Of a DNA stretch of 64,000 nucleotides, positions 57,181-64,000 are shown piece after piece. This stretch comes from Seohaeicola saemankumensis. GTDB lineage: Bacteria > Pseudomonadota > Alphaproteobacteria > Rhodobacterales > Rhodobacteraceae. Location: assembly GCF_020171285.1 (NCBI RefSeq), contig NZ_JAIUZI010000015.1, forward strand, positions 1 to 64,000. Reading direction: 5' to 3'. The position numbers and the translations under genes are program-made. Within the stretch, counting starts at the first letter, position 1; every line of letters starts with the position of its first letter. The notes beneath the pieces are model-generated. The model searched no databases, had not been told where the DNA came from, and was given only the letters and a program-made list of their open reading frames with translations.

Positions 57181-58773
57181 TTATTTGGATCCCGTTGCCT
57201 CAAGGATCATCGCCGAAGCATCACCTATGGTGAAACTGCCCGGCTTCTGACGCGGTGGGAATTCCTCGAATGTTGCCAAGAACTTGCCGACGTAATCCGC
57301 TGCCGGCAGCAGCAGGTAGACGCGGTCCAGATACCAGTCCCAATAGGTGTTCGAGGTGATGTTTGAGCGCTCATAGGGGTCCCGGCGCAGGTTAAACAGC
57401 AACGGAATGCGCAGTTCGGTCCAGGGTTCCGCCCAAGCGCGCAGAGTCTGCGGATAGCGATGCTCAAGGAAAATCGCCTTCCAGTCGTCATAGCGCAGTG
57501 CGGTCAAGTCGCCGTCATCGGAGAAATAGAACACCTCGTGACGCGGCGATTCCTCGGACTTGCCGGTAAGGAAGTCGAGCGAATTGTAGCCATCAAGATG
57601 GACCTTGTATTCGCGGCCGATTGCTTGAACTCCACCCTCGCGCAGCTGTTCCTTAATGTCGGGAACCCCGGCCATTGCCAGAAATGTCGGCAGCCAGTCC
57701 ATATGGTGCATGATTTCGTTGCTGACGGATCCCGCTTCGATCTGGCCGGGCCACCGCACCATCGCCGGAACGCGGAATCCGCCCTCCCAGTTGGTGTTCT
57801 TTTCCCCACGGAACGGGGTCATGGCGGCATCTGGCCAGCTGTTCATATGCGGGCCATTATCGGTGGAATACTTTACAAAGGTCTTGTCGGCAATGCCGAG
57901 TTCGTCCAGCAGGTCGAGCAGTTGACCGACATGCATGTCGTGTTCGATCATCCCGGCTTGATATTCATCGACGTGACGCCCGGCCAGTTCGTCCGCCTTC
58001 TCACGCATGTCATCCTTGACGTGAGTGCGGAAATGCATCCGGGTGCCGTTCCACCAGACGAACCAGGGTGTGCCTTCTTCTTCTTTTCGCTTGATGAAGT
58101 CGATGGCCGCGGCCAGAGTTTCTTCGTCGACGGTTTCCATCCGCTTTTTGGTCAGCGGGCCGGTGTCTTCGATTGTGCCATCCGCCGAAGATTTGATCAC
58201 GCCGCGCGGCCCGAACCGTTCACGAAATTCGGAGTTCTGCGGGTAGTCTTCGTTCTCGGGTTCTTCCTCTGCGTTCAAGTGGTAAAGATTGCCAAAAAAT
58301 TCGTCAAAGCCGTGGTTTGTCGGGAGCATCTCATCCCGATCTCCGAGGTGGTTCTTGCCGAATTGGCCCGTCGCATAGCCCTGGGCCTTGAGAAGACCGG
58401 CGATGGTTGGATCTTCGACCTGCATCCCTTCCTTCGCGCCGGGCATGCCGACCTTGGACAGGCCTGTGCGGAATACCGACTGGCCGGTGATGAACGAGGA
58501 TCGCCCCGCGGTGCAGGACTGCTCAGCGTAGTAATCGGTAAAGATCATACCCTCTTTGGCAACCCGGTCGATGTTGGGTGTTCGGTATCCCATCAACCCC
58601 ATGGTATAGGCAGAGATATTGGATTGGCCGATGTCGTCCCCCCATATCACCAAAATGTTCGGCTTTTCTGATTGCGCCCACGCCGGTACGGCGAGAAAAA
58701 CGACCGTTGCAGCTGCTGTGAGGCGCCGAAAAAGTCGTCGCCAGCCGCCGCTGGGGTCAAGTTGCGATGTCAT
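57181..58773 (-). CDS. secreted arylsulfatase (formylglycine type)
   Basis: A 530-residue sulfatase with an N-terminal signal peptide (about 1-33; a cluster RRLFRRL precedes the hydrophobic core, cleavage after AWA). The metal-binding start is NILVIWGDDIGQSN, and the formylglycine site is Cys87 in CTAGR, where Ala stands in for the more usual Pro of CxPxR. GTRMHFRTH and KYSTDNGPHMNSWPD are further active-site segments. It needs a formylglycine-generating enzyme, not seen here. It removes sulfate from an organic ester. ATG 58773 follows GGGAGATAAC. Confidence 0.93.
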   Translation of the reverse strand: MTSQLDPSGGWRRLFRRLTAAATVVFLAVPAWAQSEKPNILVIWGDDIGQSNISAYTMGLMGYRTPNIDRVAKEGMIFTDYYAEQSCTAGRSSFITGQSVFRTGLSKVGMPGAKEGMQVEDPTIAGLLKAQGYATGQFGKNHLGDRDEMLPTNHGFDEFFGNLYHLNAEEEPENEDYPQNSEFRERFGPRGVIKSSADGTIEDTGPLTKKRMETVDEETLAAAIDFIKRKEEEGTPWFVWWNGTRMHFRTHVKDDMREKADELAGRHVDEYQAGMIEHDMHVGQLLDLLDELGIADKTFVKYSTDNGPHMNSWPDAAMTPFRGEKNTNWEGGFRVPAMVRWPGQIEAGSVSNEIMHHMDWLPTFLAMAGVPDIKEQLREGGVQAIGREYKVHLDGYNSLDFLTGKSEESPRHEVFYFSDDGDLTALRYDDWKAIFLEHRYPQTLRAWAEPWTELRIPLLFNLRRDPYERSNITSNTYWDWYLDRVYLLLPAADYVGKFLATFEEFPPRQKPGSFTIGDASAMILEATGSK

Positions 58774-59074
58774 TGTTATCTCCCTGTCGTTTGTGACCAA
58801 AAGCGATGGTCAGACTAGTAAAATGGGCCGTAATGCGGTCCGGTCAATCAATCCGGCTGGCAGGGTCGGGTCCAAGGTGGCCTTGGGCCAGAACAGATTG
58901 GTCTTATTTTATACAATGATAACAGGGCAAAATACACATTTTCATGAAACCGCAGTTGGTTCGGGTTTAATTGGCCGACTGGTTTCGGGGCACCTTCATT
59001 TCTTGGCGGTAAGCCTTTGATTTTATGCGGGTTAACCGATCCTCAATACAGCGATACTTCCGGCGGCTGTTTGC
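58774..59074. other. intergenic region upstream of the arylsulfatase
   Basis: Holds the sulfatase promoter. CCAAGG (58872-58877) and CCTTGG (58881-58886) form a small dyad that may also end the AI-2E family gene transcript. An AT-rich stretch (about 58905-58945) is the best promoter candidate, without a clear -35/-10 pair. Confidence 0.4.
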
Positions 59075-60193
59075 CTACCGTACGGACCCGTTGGACGATG
59101 TGCGCTCCGCGGCCGTGCCCAGCAGACGCCCGTCTTTGGACATCAGTATGGCTACTGGCCGCATGGTTGGGAACTGGCTGAACACGATCAGAATGCAGAC
59201 AGTCAATGGCACACTTAGGAATGCACCAATCAGTCCCCAAACTGCGGTCCAAAATGTCAGCGCCAGAATAACTGAAAAAGTGGAGAGATTCAGTGAACGG
59301 CCCAGCAGAGCGGGATCGAGGAAATTACCGATTAGAAACTGCACCGAACCGCAACCGAACACAATAATTAGAAAAGGTGTCACAGTGTCGTACTGTACCA
59401 GCGCCACCAGTGCCGGGAATACAACAGCAACCACCGACCCAATTGAGGGGATGAAATTCAGCGCAAACGTCAGTACTGCCCATGTTTCCGGGTACTCTAG
59501 CCCCAGCAGCAAAAACACTGTGTAGCTGAATACCGCAGTCAGAACGCTGACAAATGTCTTGACGCTGACATACCTCTGCAAGCTGGTCGAGATTTCATCC
59601 ATAAGCGCAGTCAATTCAGCCCCCATCTGGGGGCTGCCTGCCGCTAGCAGTATCTTGTGCGCCATCATTTTGCGTTCCGCCATCAGGAAGGCGACGTAGA
59701 GGCATATCAACAGGAAGGTGTTCAAAAAAGAAGTCGCACCTCCAAACGCGCTTCGGGCCAGGCGCGACATGTCGATATTGATGAGCGTGGTTTGAAGCAT
59801 TCCCGAGATTTCAGTACCTACCAATGCCACCACACGGCCAATGGCAGCATCGAATTGTTGCTCGTAACGGGGCAGGGCGCGTGCAAAGCTGGTGGCCTGA
59901 CTGCCCAGTACGAACATGACAGCGAACAGACCAGACAGAACCAGGGCCACGCCCAAAAGGTCGGCAAGCCAACGCGGCACACGCAGGCCGCGGAAGTTGA
60001 ACGAACTGATCCTATCTCCGACCGCGATGATCAGTACGAAGGTCAAGATAGCGAGTGCGAGAGGGACAAGGAAACCGGCACCGGCGGTTAATCCGATCAC
60101 GGCCACGGCCACGATGATCGATAGATCTCGGAGGGTGTTCAGATTAAACAAATCGGCGCCGTGGTCCTTTGGCGGGATCGGATCGGATGGCAT
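59075..60193 (-). CDS. AI-2E family transporter (UPF0118-like permease)
   Basis: A 372-residue membrane protein with about eight helices. Family segments are visible: an N-terminal double helix (LSIIVAVAVIGLTAGAGFL; LALAILTFVLII), the central amphipathic part RYVSVKTFVSVLTAVFSY, then PETWAVLTFALNFIPSIGSVVAV and the closing FWTAVWGLIGAFLSVPLTV. The family includes TqsA and Na/H antiporters; the transported molecule is unknown. ATG 60193 gives normal length but has no good ribosome-binding site, and the frame is open to 60406. It is divergent from the YihY-type gene. Confidence 0.88.
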   Translation of the reverse strand: MPSDPIPPKDHGADLFNLNTLRDLSIIVAVAVIGLTAGAGFLVPLALAILTFVLIIAVGDRISSFNFRGLRVPRWLADLLGVALVLSGLFAVMFVLGSQATSFARALPRYEQQFDAAIGRVVALVGTEISGMLQTTLINIDMSRLARSAFGGATSFLNTFLLICLYVAFLMAERKMMAHKILLAAGSPQMGAELTALMDEISTSLQRYVSVKTFVSVLTAVFSYTVFLLLGLEYPETWAVLTFALNFIPSIGSVVAVVFPALVALVQYDTVTPFLIIVFGCGSVQFLIGNFLDPALLGRSLNLSTFSVILALTFWTAVWGLIGAFLSVPLTVCILIVFSQFPTMRPVAILMSKDGRLLGTAAERTSSNGSVR

Positions 60194-60426
60194 CACAGCG
60201 TCAGGACTGTGCACATTCGTGGGCGACAGTGTGACGTGTTCTTGCCGGACATTGCAGATCTCCGAATTGTGCAGCTGGAGGAATGTTGCACCGGCTGGGC
60301 ACGCGGTGCAATGGCCAGTCAGAGAGTCGTCAGGTTGAAACGTTGAGTAAGGCGCATCGCGACCTGTCGTTTCTGCACAGCCAAACGGCTCTGGCAGTGA
60401 CGACAACTGGCGGCTAGGCTGCCGCC

Positions 60427-61296
60427 ATGACGAAACGCGATGACTCTCTCTTAGCGATTCACCTTGCGGCCGTGCGAGCGGCGGTCACACGGTTTGCCGA
60501 CAAGGGAGGCTGGGTGATGAGCAGCCACGTGGCAATGTCGATGATGATGGCTCTGTTTCCCTTTATTCTGTTTGTTGTCGCTCTGGCCGGGTCGTTGTCG
60601 CAGAATATTCCCAACGATGAGGTCATAGATCTGGTGTTTGGATCCTGGCCAGAAGACGTCGCCGCGCCTATTGTTTCAGAACTGCGCGCGGTTTTGGCGT
60701 CTTCAAATTCTGGCCTGATCACGATGGGTGGAGTTCTAGCGATCTATTTTGCGTCAAATGGAGTCGATGCTGTGCGGGTGGCGATGACGCGGGCCTATCA
60801 CGACACCGACACACGGCCCTATTGGAAAGCCCGGTTGATCTGCATCGGTCTTGTGGTGGCCGGGGGCGCAATGGTTCTGCTTGCGGCCTTCCTCGATTTG
60901 GTTTTGCCGATATATACGAATATGTTGAAGGATGCAGTTCCGGAACAGATGACATCTTGGTTGGATGGTGTCGGGTTTAGCTGGGGTTTTGTGATTGCGA
61001 TGCCCGCGCTTGCGGTTCTGGGCTGTCATCTAATTCTACCCGGCGGGCGGCATGGACTGTTACAAATCTTGCCGGGCGTCATCCTCACCTGGGTACTGGC
61101 TGCGCTGGCGGGCTGGGGTTTTTCGATCTACATCAGCCGCTTTGCCAGCTACAGCGCGACATACGCAGGTCTGGCCGGAGCGATGGCGGCCCTAATCTTT
61201 CTATATCTAAATGCTGCAATTCTGATCCTTGGAGCGGAGTACAACGGTGCATTATTGTCAGCCGACAAGCAGCGAAAGGCTATGAATGATACCTAA
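60427..61296 (+). CDS. YihY/BrkB-family membrane protein
   Basis: A 289-residue integral membrane protein with about six helices. The family features are seen: ALFPFILFVVALAGSL in the first helix, a middle GVLAIYFASNGVDAVRVAMTRAYHD, and the C-terminal YAGLAGAMAALIFLYLNAAILILGAEYN. Members were once called tRNA-processing RNase BN; the modern view is a membrane protein of uncertain transport role. The cytochrome gene starts inside its last codons, so the two are coupled. Confidence 0.9.
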   Translation: MTKRDDSLLAIHLAAVRAAVTRFADKGGWVMSSHVAMSMMMALFPFILFVVALAGSLSQNIPNDEVIDLVFGSWPEDVAAPIVSELRAVLASSNSGLITMGGVLAIYFASNGVDAVRVAMTRAYHDTDTRPYWKARLICIGLVVAGGAMVLLAAFLDLVLPIYTNMLKDAVPEQMTSWLDGVGFSWGFVIAMPALAVLGCHLILPGGRHGLLQILPGVILTWVLAALAGWGFSIYISRFASYSATYAGLAGAMAALIFLYLNAAILILGAEYNGALLSADKQRKAMNDT

Positions 61297-63202
61297 GGGC
61301 TTGTTAAAGCAGAGTGTTCTGTTTCTGATATTGTCGTGCTGCGCTGCCGAAGCTCGAGAAAGTGGATATGCGGGATCTGACAGCTGCACCGGTTGCCATG
61401 AAAAGGAGGCCGCGCAATGGGCCGGGTCGCATCACGCCTTGGCTTGGACGGAGCCAAGCCCGGATACAGTGATCGGTGATTTTGACGCCTCTGTTTTCCG
61501 CCATGATGGCATGATCGCCGAATTCCGCCAGTCAGAAGGCAAGTACAGTATCCTTGTCACTGAAAGGGACGGCCAAATCACGAATTATCCGGTGCACTCA
61601 GTTGCCGGTATCGCGCCTCTCCAACAGTATCTATTGGAAACAGAGCCGGGGCGGTTGCAAAGCTTTGATGTGGTCTGGGACGCGGAAAAGCTGCAGTGGT
61701 ACCATCTATACCCTGATCAGGATCTCCCTCCGGACGATGGTCTCCACTGGTCTGGCCCTTATAAAACCTGGAATGCCCGGTGTGCCGAATGCCACGCAAC
61801 TGGTTATCGGCGCAATTATGGTTTGCGCACCGGTTCCTACGCTTCTACGCAGGTTGAAATCGGCGTCGGTTGCGAGGCCTGCCACGGACCAGCTGCATCG
61901 CATGTGACCTGGGCCGAGCAGGGGGGCGATGATGCCGATATGGGGCTCAGTGTTGCGCTCGGGGCCGGGAATACACGAGATGATATCGAGATCTGCGCCG
62001 CCTGCCACTCCCGCCGCGAAAGCCTGGGCCAAGGTTTGCCCTTGCCCGGCACTTCGTTCGATGATGCGTTTACGCTGGCTTTGTTGCGGCCGGGTCTTTA
62101 CCACGCAGACGGCCAAATTCTCGACGAAGTTTATGTCTATGGCTCATTCCTGCAGTCCAGGATGTATAACCGTGGGGTGGGCTGCATGGATTGCCACGAC
62201 CCGCATGGTGCGGAACTGAAGGCCGAGGGCAACGCGGTCTGTACCCAGTGTCATTCTCCGGCAGGCAACCCCAGATTTCAGACGCTCGGTACGGGGGACT
62301 ATGACAGCCCGGCGCATCACCGTCACATTGAGGGCAGTGCAGGCAGCCAGTGCAAGAACTGTCATATGGCTGAACGTACATATATGGGGATCGACGCCCG
62401 GAGCGATCACAGCTTCCGTGTGCCCCGTCCCGATCTGGCAGCAGAAACCGGTGCACCGGATACCTGTACAAATTGTCACTCAGACAAAGCCTCGGATTGG
62501 GCTGCCGGGGTGTTGGAGGAATGGTTTCCGAATAGCTCCCGTCGGGGGGCACACTTTGGTCAGACCTTTGCCAAAGCGCGGCAAAACCCGGCTGCTGTTG
62601 CAACTGAACTAGAGGCAATTGCCCGCGACCCAGAACAGCCGAGTGTGGTTCGGGCTACGGCGCTGTCACTGATGCAGCCCCTCTCAACGCCGGACATGGC
62701 AACGAAGACTGTTGGCTTGCTGGGGGCAAGTGACCCATTGATCCGTAGCGCCGCGGTCGCGCTGCAAAGGGCGGCCCCCGTGAAACAGCGAGCGGCACGG
62801 CTTCTTCCCGCTCTTACGGATCCAATCCTTTCGGTACGGATTGCCGCTGCAAAACAGATGTTCGACATTGCGCCAGATCAATTGTCACCTGGGGTAGGGG
62901 CAGCTTTGAGGCAGGCGCTTGCGGATTGGCAGGGTTCGCTGGCCACGCGGATGGATTTTCCTGAAACGCACCTTGTGTTGGGAGGCATGGCGCTGGCGGT
63001 GCGCAACACTCCAGCGGCGCGGGCCGCATTTGGTCAAGTGGTGCAGATGGATCCTCAACGATCCGATGCCTGGGCAATGCTCGTGCGGATAGCCCAGGCG
63101 ACAGAAGGCGCATCGGCAGCGCGCTCGGTTTTGCGCAGCGCCTTGAAACACGTGCCTGAGGATCCGGAACTGAATCGCTTGGCGGCGGAGCTTGCACGTT
63201 AG
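61286..63202 (+). CDS. octaheme c-type cytochrome with HEAT/TPR-like C-terminus
   Basis: A 638-residue periplasmic protein. A signal peptide (1-23) precedes eight CxxCH heme sites: CTGCH at 34-38, then CAECH, CEACH, CAACH, CMDCH, CTQCH, CKNCH and CTNCH, all before about residue 400. After them come helical HEAT-like repeats (about 440-545) and a TPR-like end (RAAFGQVVQMDPQRSDAWAML). Multiheme cytochromes of this layout carry or store electrons, and some are reductases; the CxxCK active-site heme of NrfA is absent, so nitrite reductase is unlikely. It overlaps the YihY-type gene by 11 bases. Confidence 0.9.
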   Translation: MIPKGLLKQSVLFLILSCCAAEARESGYAGSDSCTGCHEKEAAQWAGSHHALAWTEPSPDTVIGDFDASVFRHDGMIAEFRQSEGKYSILVTERDGQITNYPVHSVAGIAPLQQYLLETEPGRLQSFDVVWDAEKLQWYHLYPDQDLPPDDGLHWSGPYKTWNARCAECHATGYRRNYGLRTGSYASTQVEIGVGCEACHGPAASHVTWAEQGGDDADMGLSVALGAGNTRDDIEICAACHSRRESLGQGLPLPGTSFDDAFTLALLRPGLYHADGQILDEVYVYGSFLQSRMYNRGVGCMDCHDPHGAELKAEGNAVCTQCHSPAGNPRFQTLGTGDYDSPAHHRHIEGSAGSQCKNCHMAERTYMGIDARSDHSFRVPRPDLAAETGAPDTCTNCHSDKASDWAAGVLEEWFPNSSRRGAHFGQTFAKARQNPAAVATELEAIARDPEQPSVVRATALSLMQPLSTPDMATKTVGLLGASDPLIRSAAVALQRAAPVKQRAARLLPALTDPILSVRIAAAKQMFDIAPDQLSPGVGAALRQALADWQGSLATRMDFPETHLVLGGMALAVRNTPAARAAFGQVVQMDPQRSDAWAMLVRIAQATEGASAARSVLRSALKHVPEDPELNRLAAELAR

Positions 63203-63524
63203 ACTTCCGGCGACCGTTGGAATTGCGGCGGTTTTCGCGAAAATGCCCGCAAATATCCATCTTAAGCGCAAGGTTTTTCTTCACGGTTGGACTCTAGAGT
63301 GAGCAGCCCGACCGCCGGAGACGACCGCCGTGACCCCAGAAACCGATCTCGTACTGACCCGTTTACGGCTTTTTGAGTTGCTGCGTCAGGAAAACCTGTC
63401 ACGACGAACGGCTGAGCGTCTTTCTGTCCGGCCATCTGCGGTAGACTTGCAAGAAAGCGAGCGCATTCAGCGCATTGCCAGGAAAAGTTGGCGTTCGCCA
63501 ATCGAATCCGCCAGAGAACCGGAA
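63203..63524. other. intergenic region with weak ORFs on both strands
   Basis: The 322 bases hold a plus-strand frame from GTG 63330 (to 63608, overlapping rlmE antisense) and a minus-strand frame at 63262-63501. Neither has a good ribosome-binding site or a recognised product, and the two exclude each other. The first 100 bases after the cytochrome stop are AT-rich and probably hold its transcript end. Confidence 0.35.
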
Positions 63525-64000
63525 CTAGCCGCGGTACCCCGTGGCCACGACAAATTTTTCCGAGCTGTCCGAACGGGAAGCAGGCGGCTTCACATTCGCC
63601 ACCTTTGAAAACTTCTGTTTCAGAATCTTCTGGAGGTCGCCTTCGGCGCCCCCTGCCAGAACCTTGGCGACAAAGGTGCCGCCTTCTTCGAGCACGTCAA
63701 AGGCGAAGTACGCCGCCGCCTCGCACAGCGAGATGATGCGCAGGTGATCCGTCTGCTTGTGACCAGAGGACGCCGCAGCCATGTCAGACATCACAACATC
63801 AGCCTTTCCCCCAAGCCACCCCTTGACCAGATCGTCGGCCCCGTCAGACATGAAATCGAGCTGATGGATCTCCGCGCCGGGCACGGGTTCAACCTCCTGC
63901 AGATCGACCCCGATAATCCGGCCCTGCGCCTTGCCCTGTTTCTCGCCAAGGGCGTTGATGCGTTTGATCGCCACCTGAAGCCAGCCACCCGGAGCGCAGC
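63525..64000 (-). CDS. rlmE: 23S rRNA 2'-O-methyltransferase RlmE/FtsJ (partial, C-terminal part)
   Basis: The 3' 158 codons of the gene; the start lies beyond the right edge. RlmE methylates the 2'-OH of U2552 in 23S rRNA using SAM. At the edge the frame reads APGGW, the SAM-binding motif I, followed by IIGVDLQEV (motif II), then VVMSDMAAASSGH with the catalytic Asp of the K-D-K-E set, and GGTFVAKVLAG with the Lys. The C-terminal VKPPASRSDSSEKFVVATGYRG is the family ending. A GTG at 63972-63974 is inside the gene and is not the start. Confidence 0.95.
   Translation of the reverse strand, partial: CAPGGWLQVAIKRINALGEKQGKAQGRIIGVDLQEVEPVPGAEIHQLDFMSDGADDLVKGWLGGKADVVMSDMAAASSGHKQTDHLRIISLCEAAAYFAFDVLEEGGTFVAKVLAGGAEGDLQKILKQKFSKVANVKPPASRSDSSEKFVVATGYRG

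Noticed and set aside
57460..58671. 403-codon plus-strand ORF opposite the arylsulfatase gene
   Set aside because: Antisense shadow; the sulfatase motifs on the minus strand are clear.
61286..63202. NrfA-type nitrite reductase
   Set aside because: Eight CxxCH motifs, no CxxCK active-site heme, and a long repeat C-terminus unlike NrfA.
7048..63202. tRNA, rRNA, insertion sequences or prophage genes
   Set aside because: No cloverleaf-like, transposase-like or phage-like sequence was recognised on reading; an Infernal/tRNAscan and IS search would settle it.
63262..63608. Two short overlapping ORFs on opposite strands (63262-63501 minus, 63330-63608 plus)
   Set aside because: No ribosome-binding sites or recognised product, and the plus-strand one runs into rlmE. 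Kept only as a note on the intergenic region.

Overview
The window reads as chromosomal DNA of an alphaproteobacterium, most likely Rhodobacterales (Roseobacter group). This rests on the high G+C, dense operons with ATGA-type overlaps, polyamine, branched-chain and TRAP/TAXI transporters, a DUF2927-type lipoprotein, a CoxE-like VWA protein, and a GC-rich intergenic palindrome of a kind I associate with roseobacters. No rRNA, tRNA, CRISPR array, insertion sequence or phage gene was seen. The placement is inference, because no marker gene was searched.

1-11.3 kb: a polyamine-type ABC importer (binding protein, ATPase, two permeases, the last cut by the window edge) is followed by housekeeping and small genes: rhodanese, alpha/beta hydrolase, a small membrane protein, glyA, nadK, a VWA protein, a 55-residue membrane protein, a DUF2927-like lipoprotein and a GNAT acetyltransferase. 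11.3-29.2 kb: a catabolic region. A minus-strand set encodes a LivKHMGF-type importer, a calB/calA-like aldehyde dehydrogenase and SDR pair, and a flotillin; a second aldehyde dehydrogenase lies upstream. Divergently there are an AraC regulator, a two-subunit biotin-dependent acyl-CoA carboxylase, and galB-galC-galD, the lower 4-oxalomesaconate branch that ends in pyruvate and oxaloacetate. No ring-cleavage dioxygenase is in the window.

29.3-32.7 kb: a compact plus-strand operon encodes a ribbon-helix-helix-like protein, a CHAD protein, a ParA ATPase, a CYTH protein and a DIPP-type Nudix hydrolase, all pointing to polyphosphate or diphosphate chemistry. 32.8-43.7 kb is the most unusual locus. 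Behind a terminator-like hairpin come a CPBP membrane protease, a radical SAM/SPASM maturase, an 849-residue protein with a double-glycine-like leader followed by about 240 tandem [N/D]-E-G triplets and a CX4C-X10-CX4C tail, then an HlyD-like protein, a C39-peptidase membrane protein and a second membrane protein resembling the two NHLM-type ABC exporters but without recognisable ATPase motifs. A convergent 2-oxoglutarate/Fe(II) oxygenase ends the locus. I read it as a candidate system that modifies, cleaves and exports a giant acidic repeat protein.

43.7-64 kb: a TAXI/TRAP transporter with a UspA partner, a decayed DapA-family gene, an AttH/FtsX/ATPase operon, a 2TM potassium channel, cardiolipin synthase, a secreted HAD phosphatase, an arylsulfatase, an AI-2E family permease, a YihY-type membrane protein, an octaheme cytochrome c and the 3' part of rlmE. 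All functions are read from motifs and recall of families; no database search was possible.
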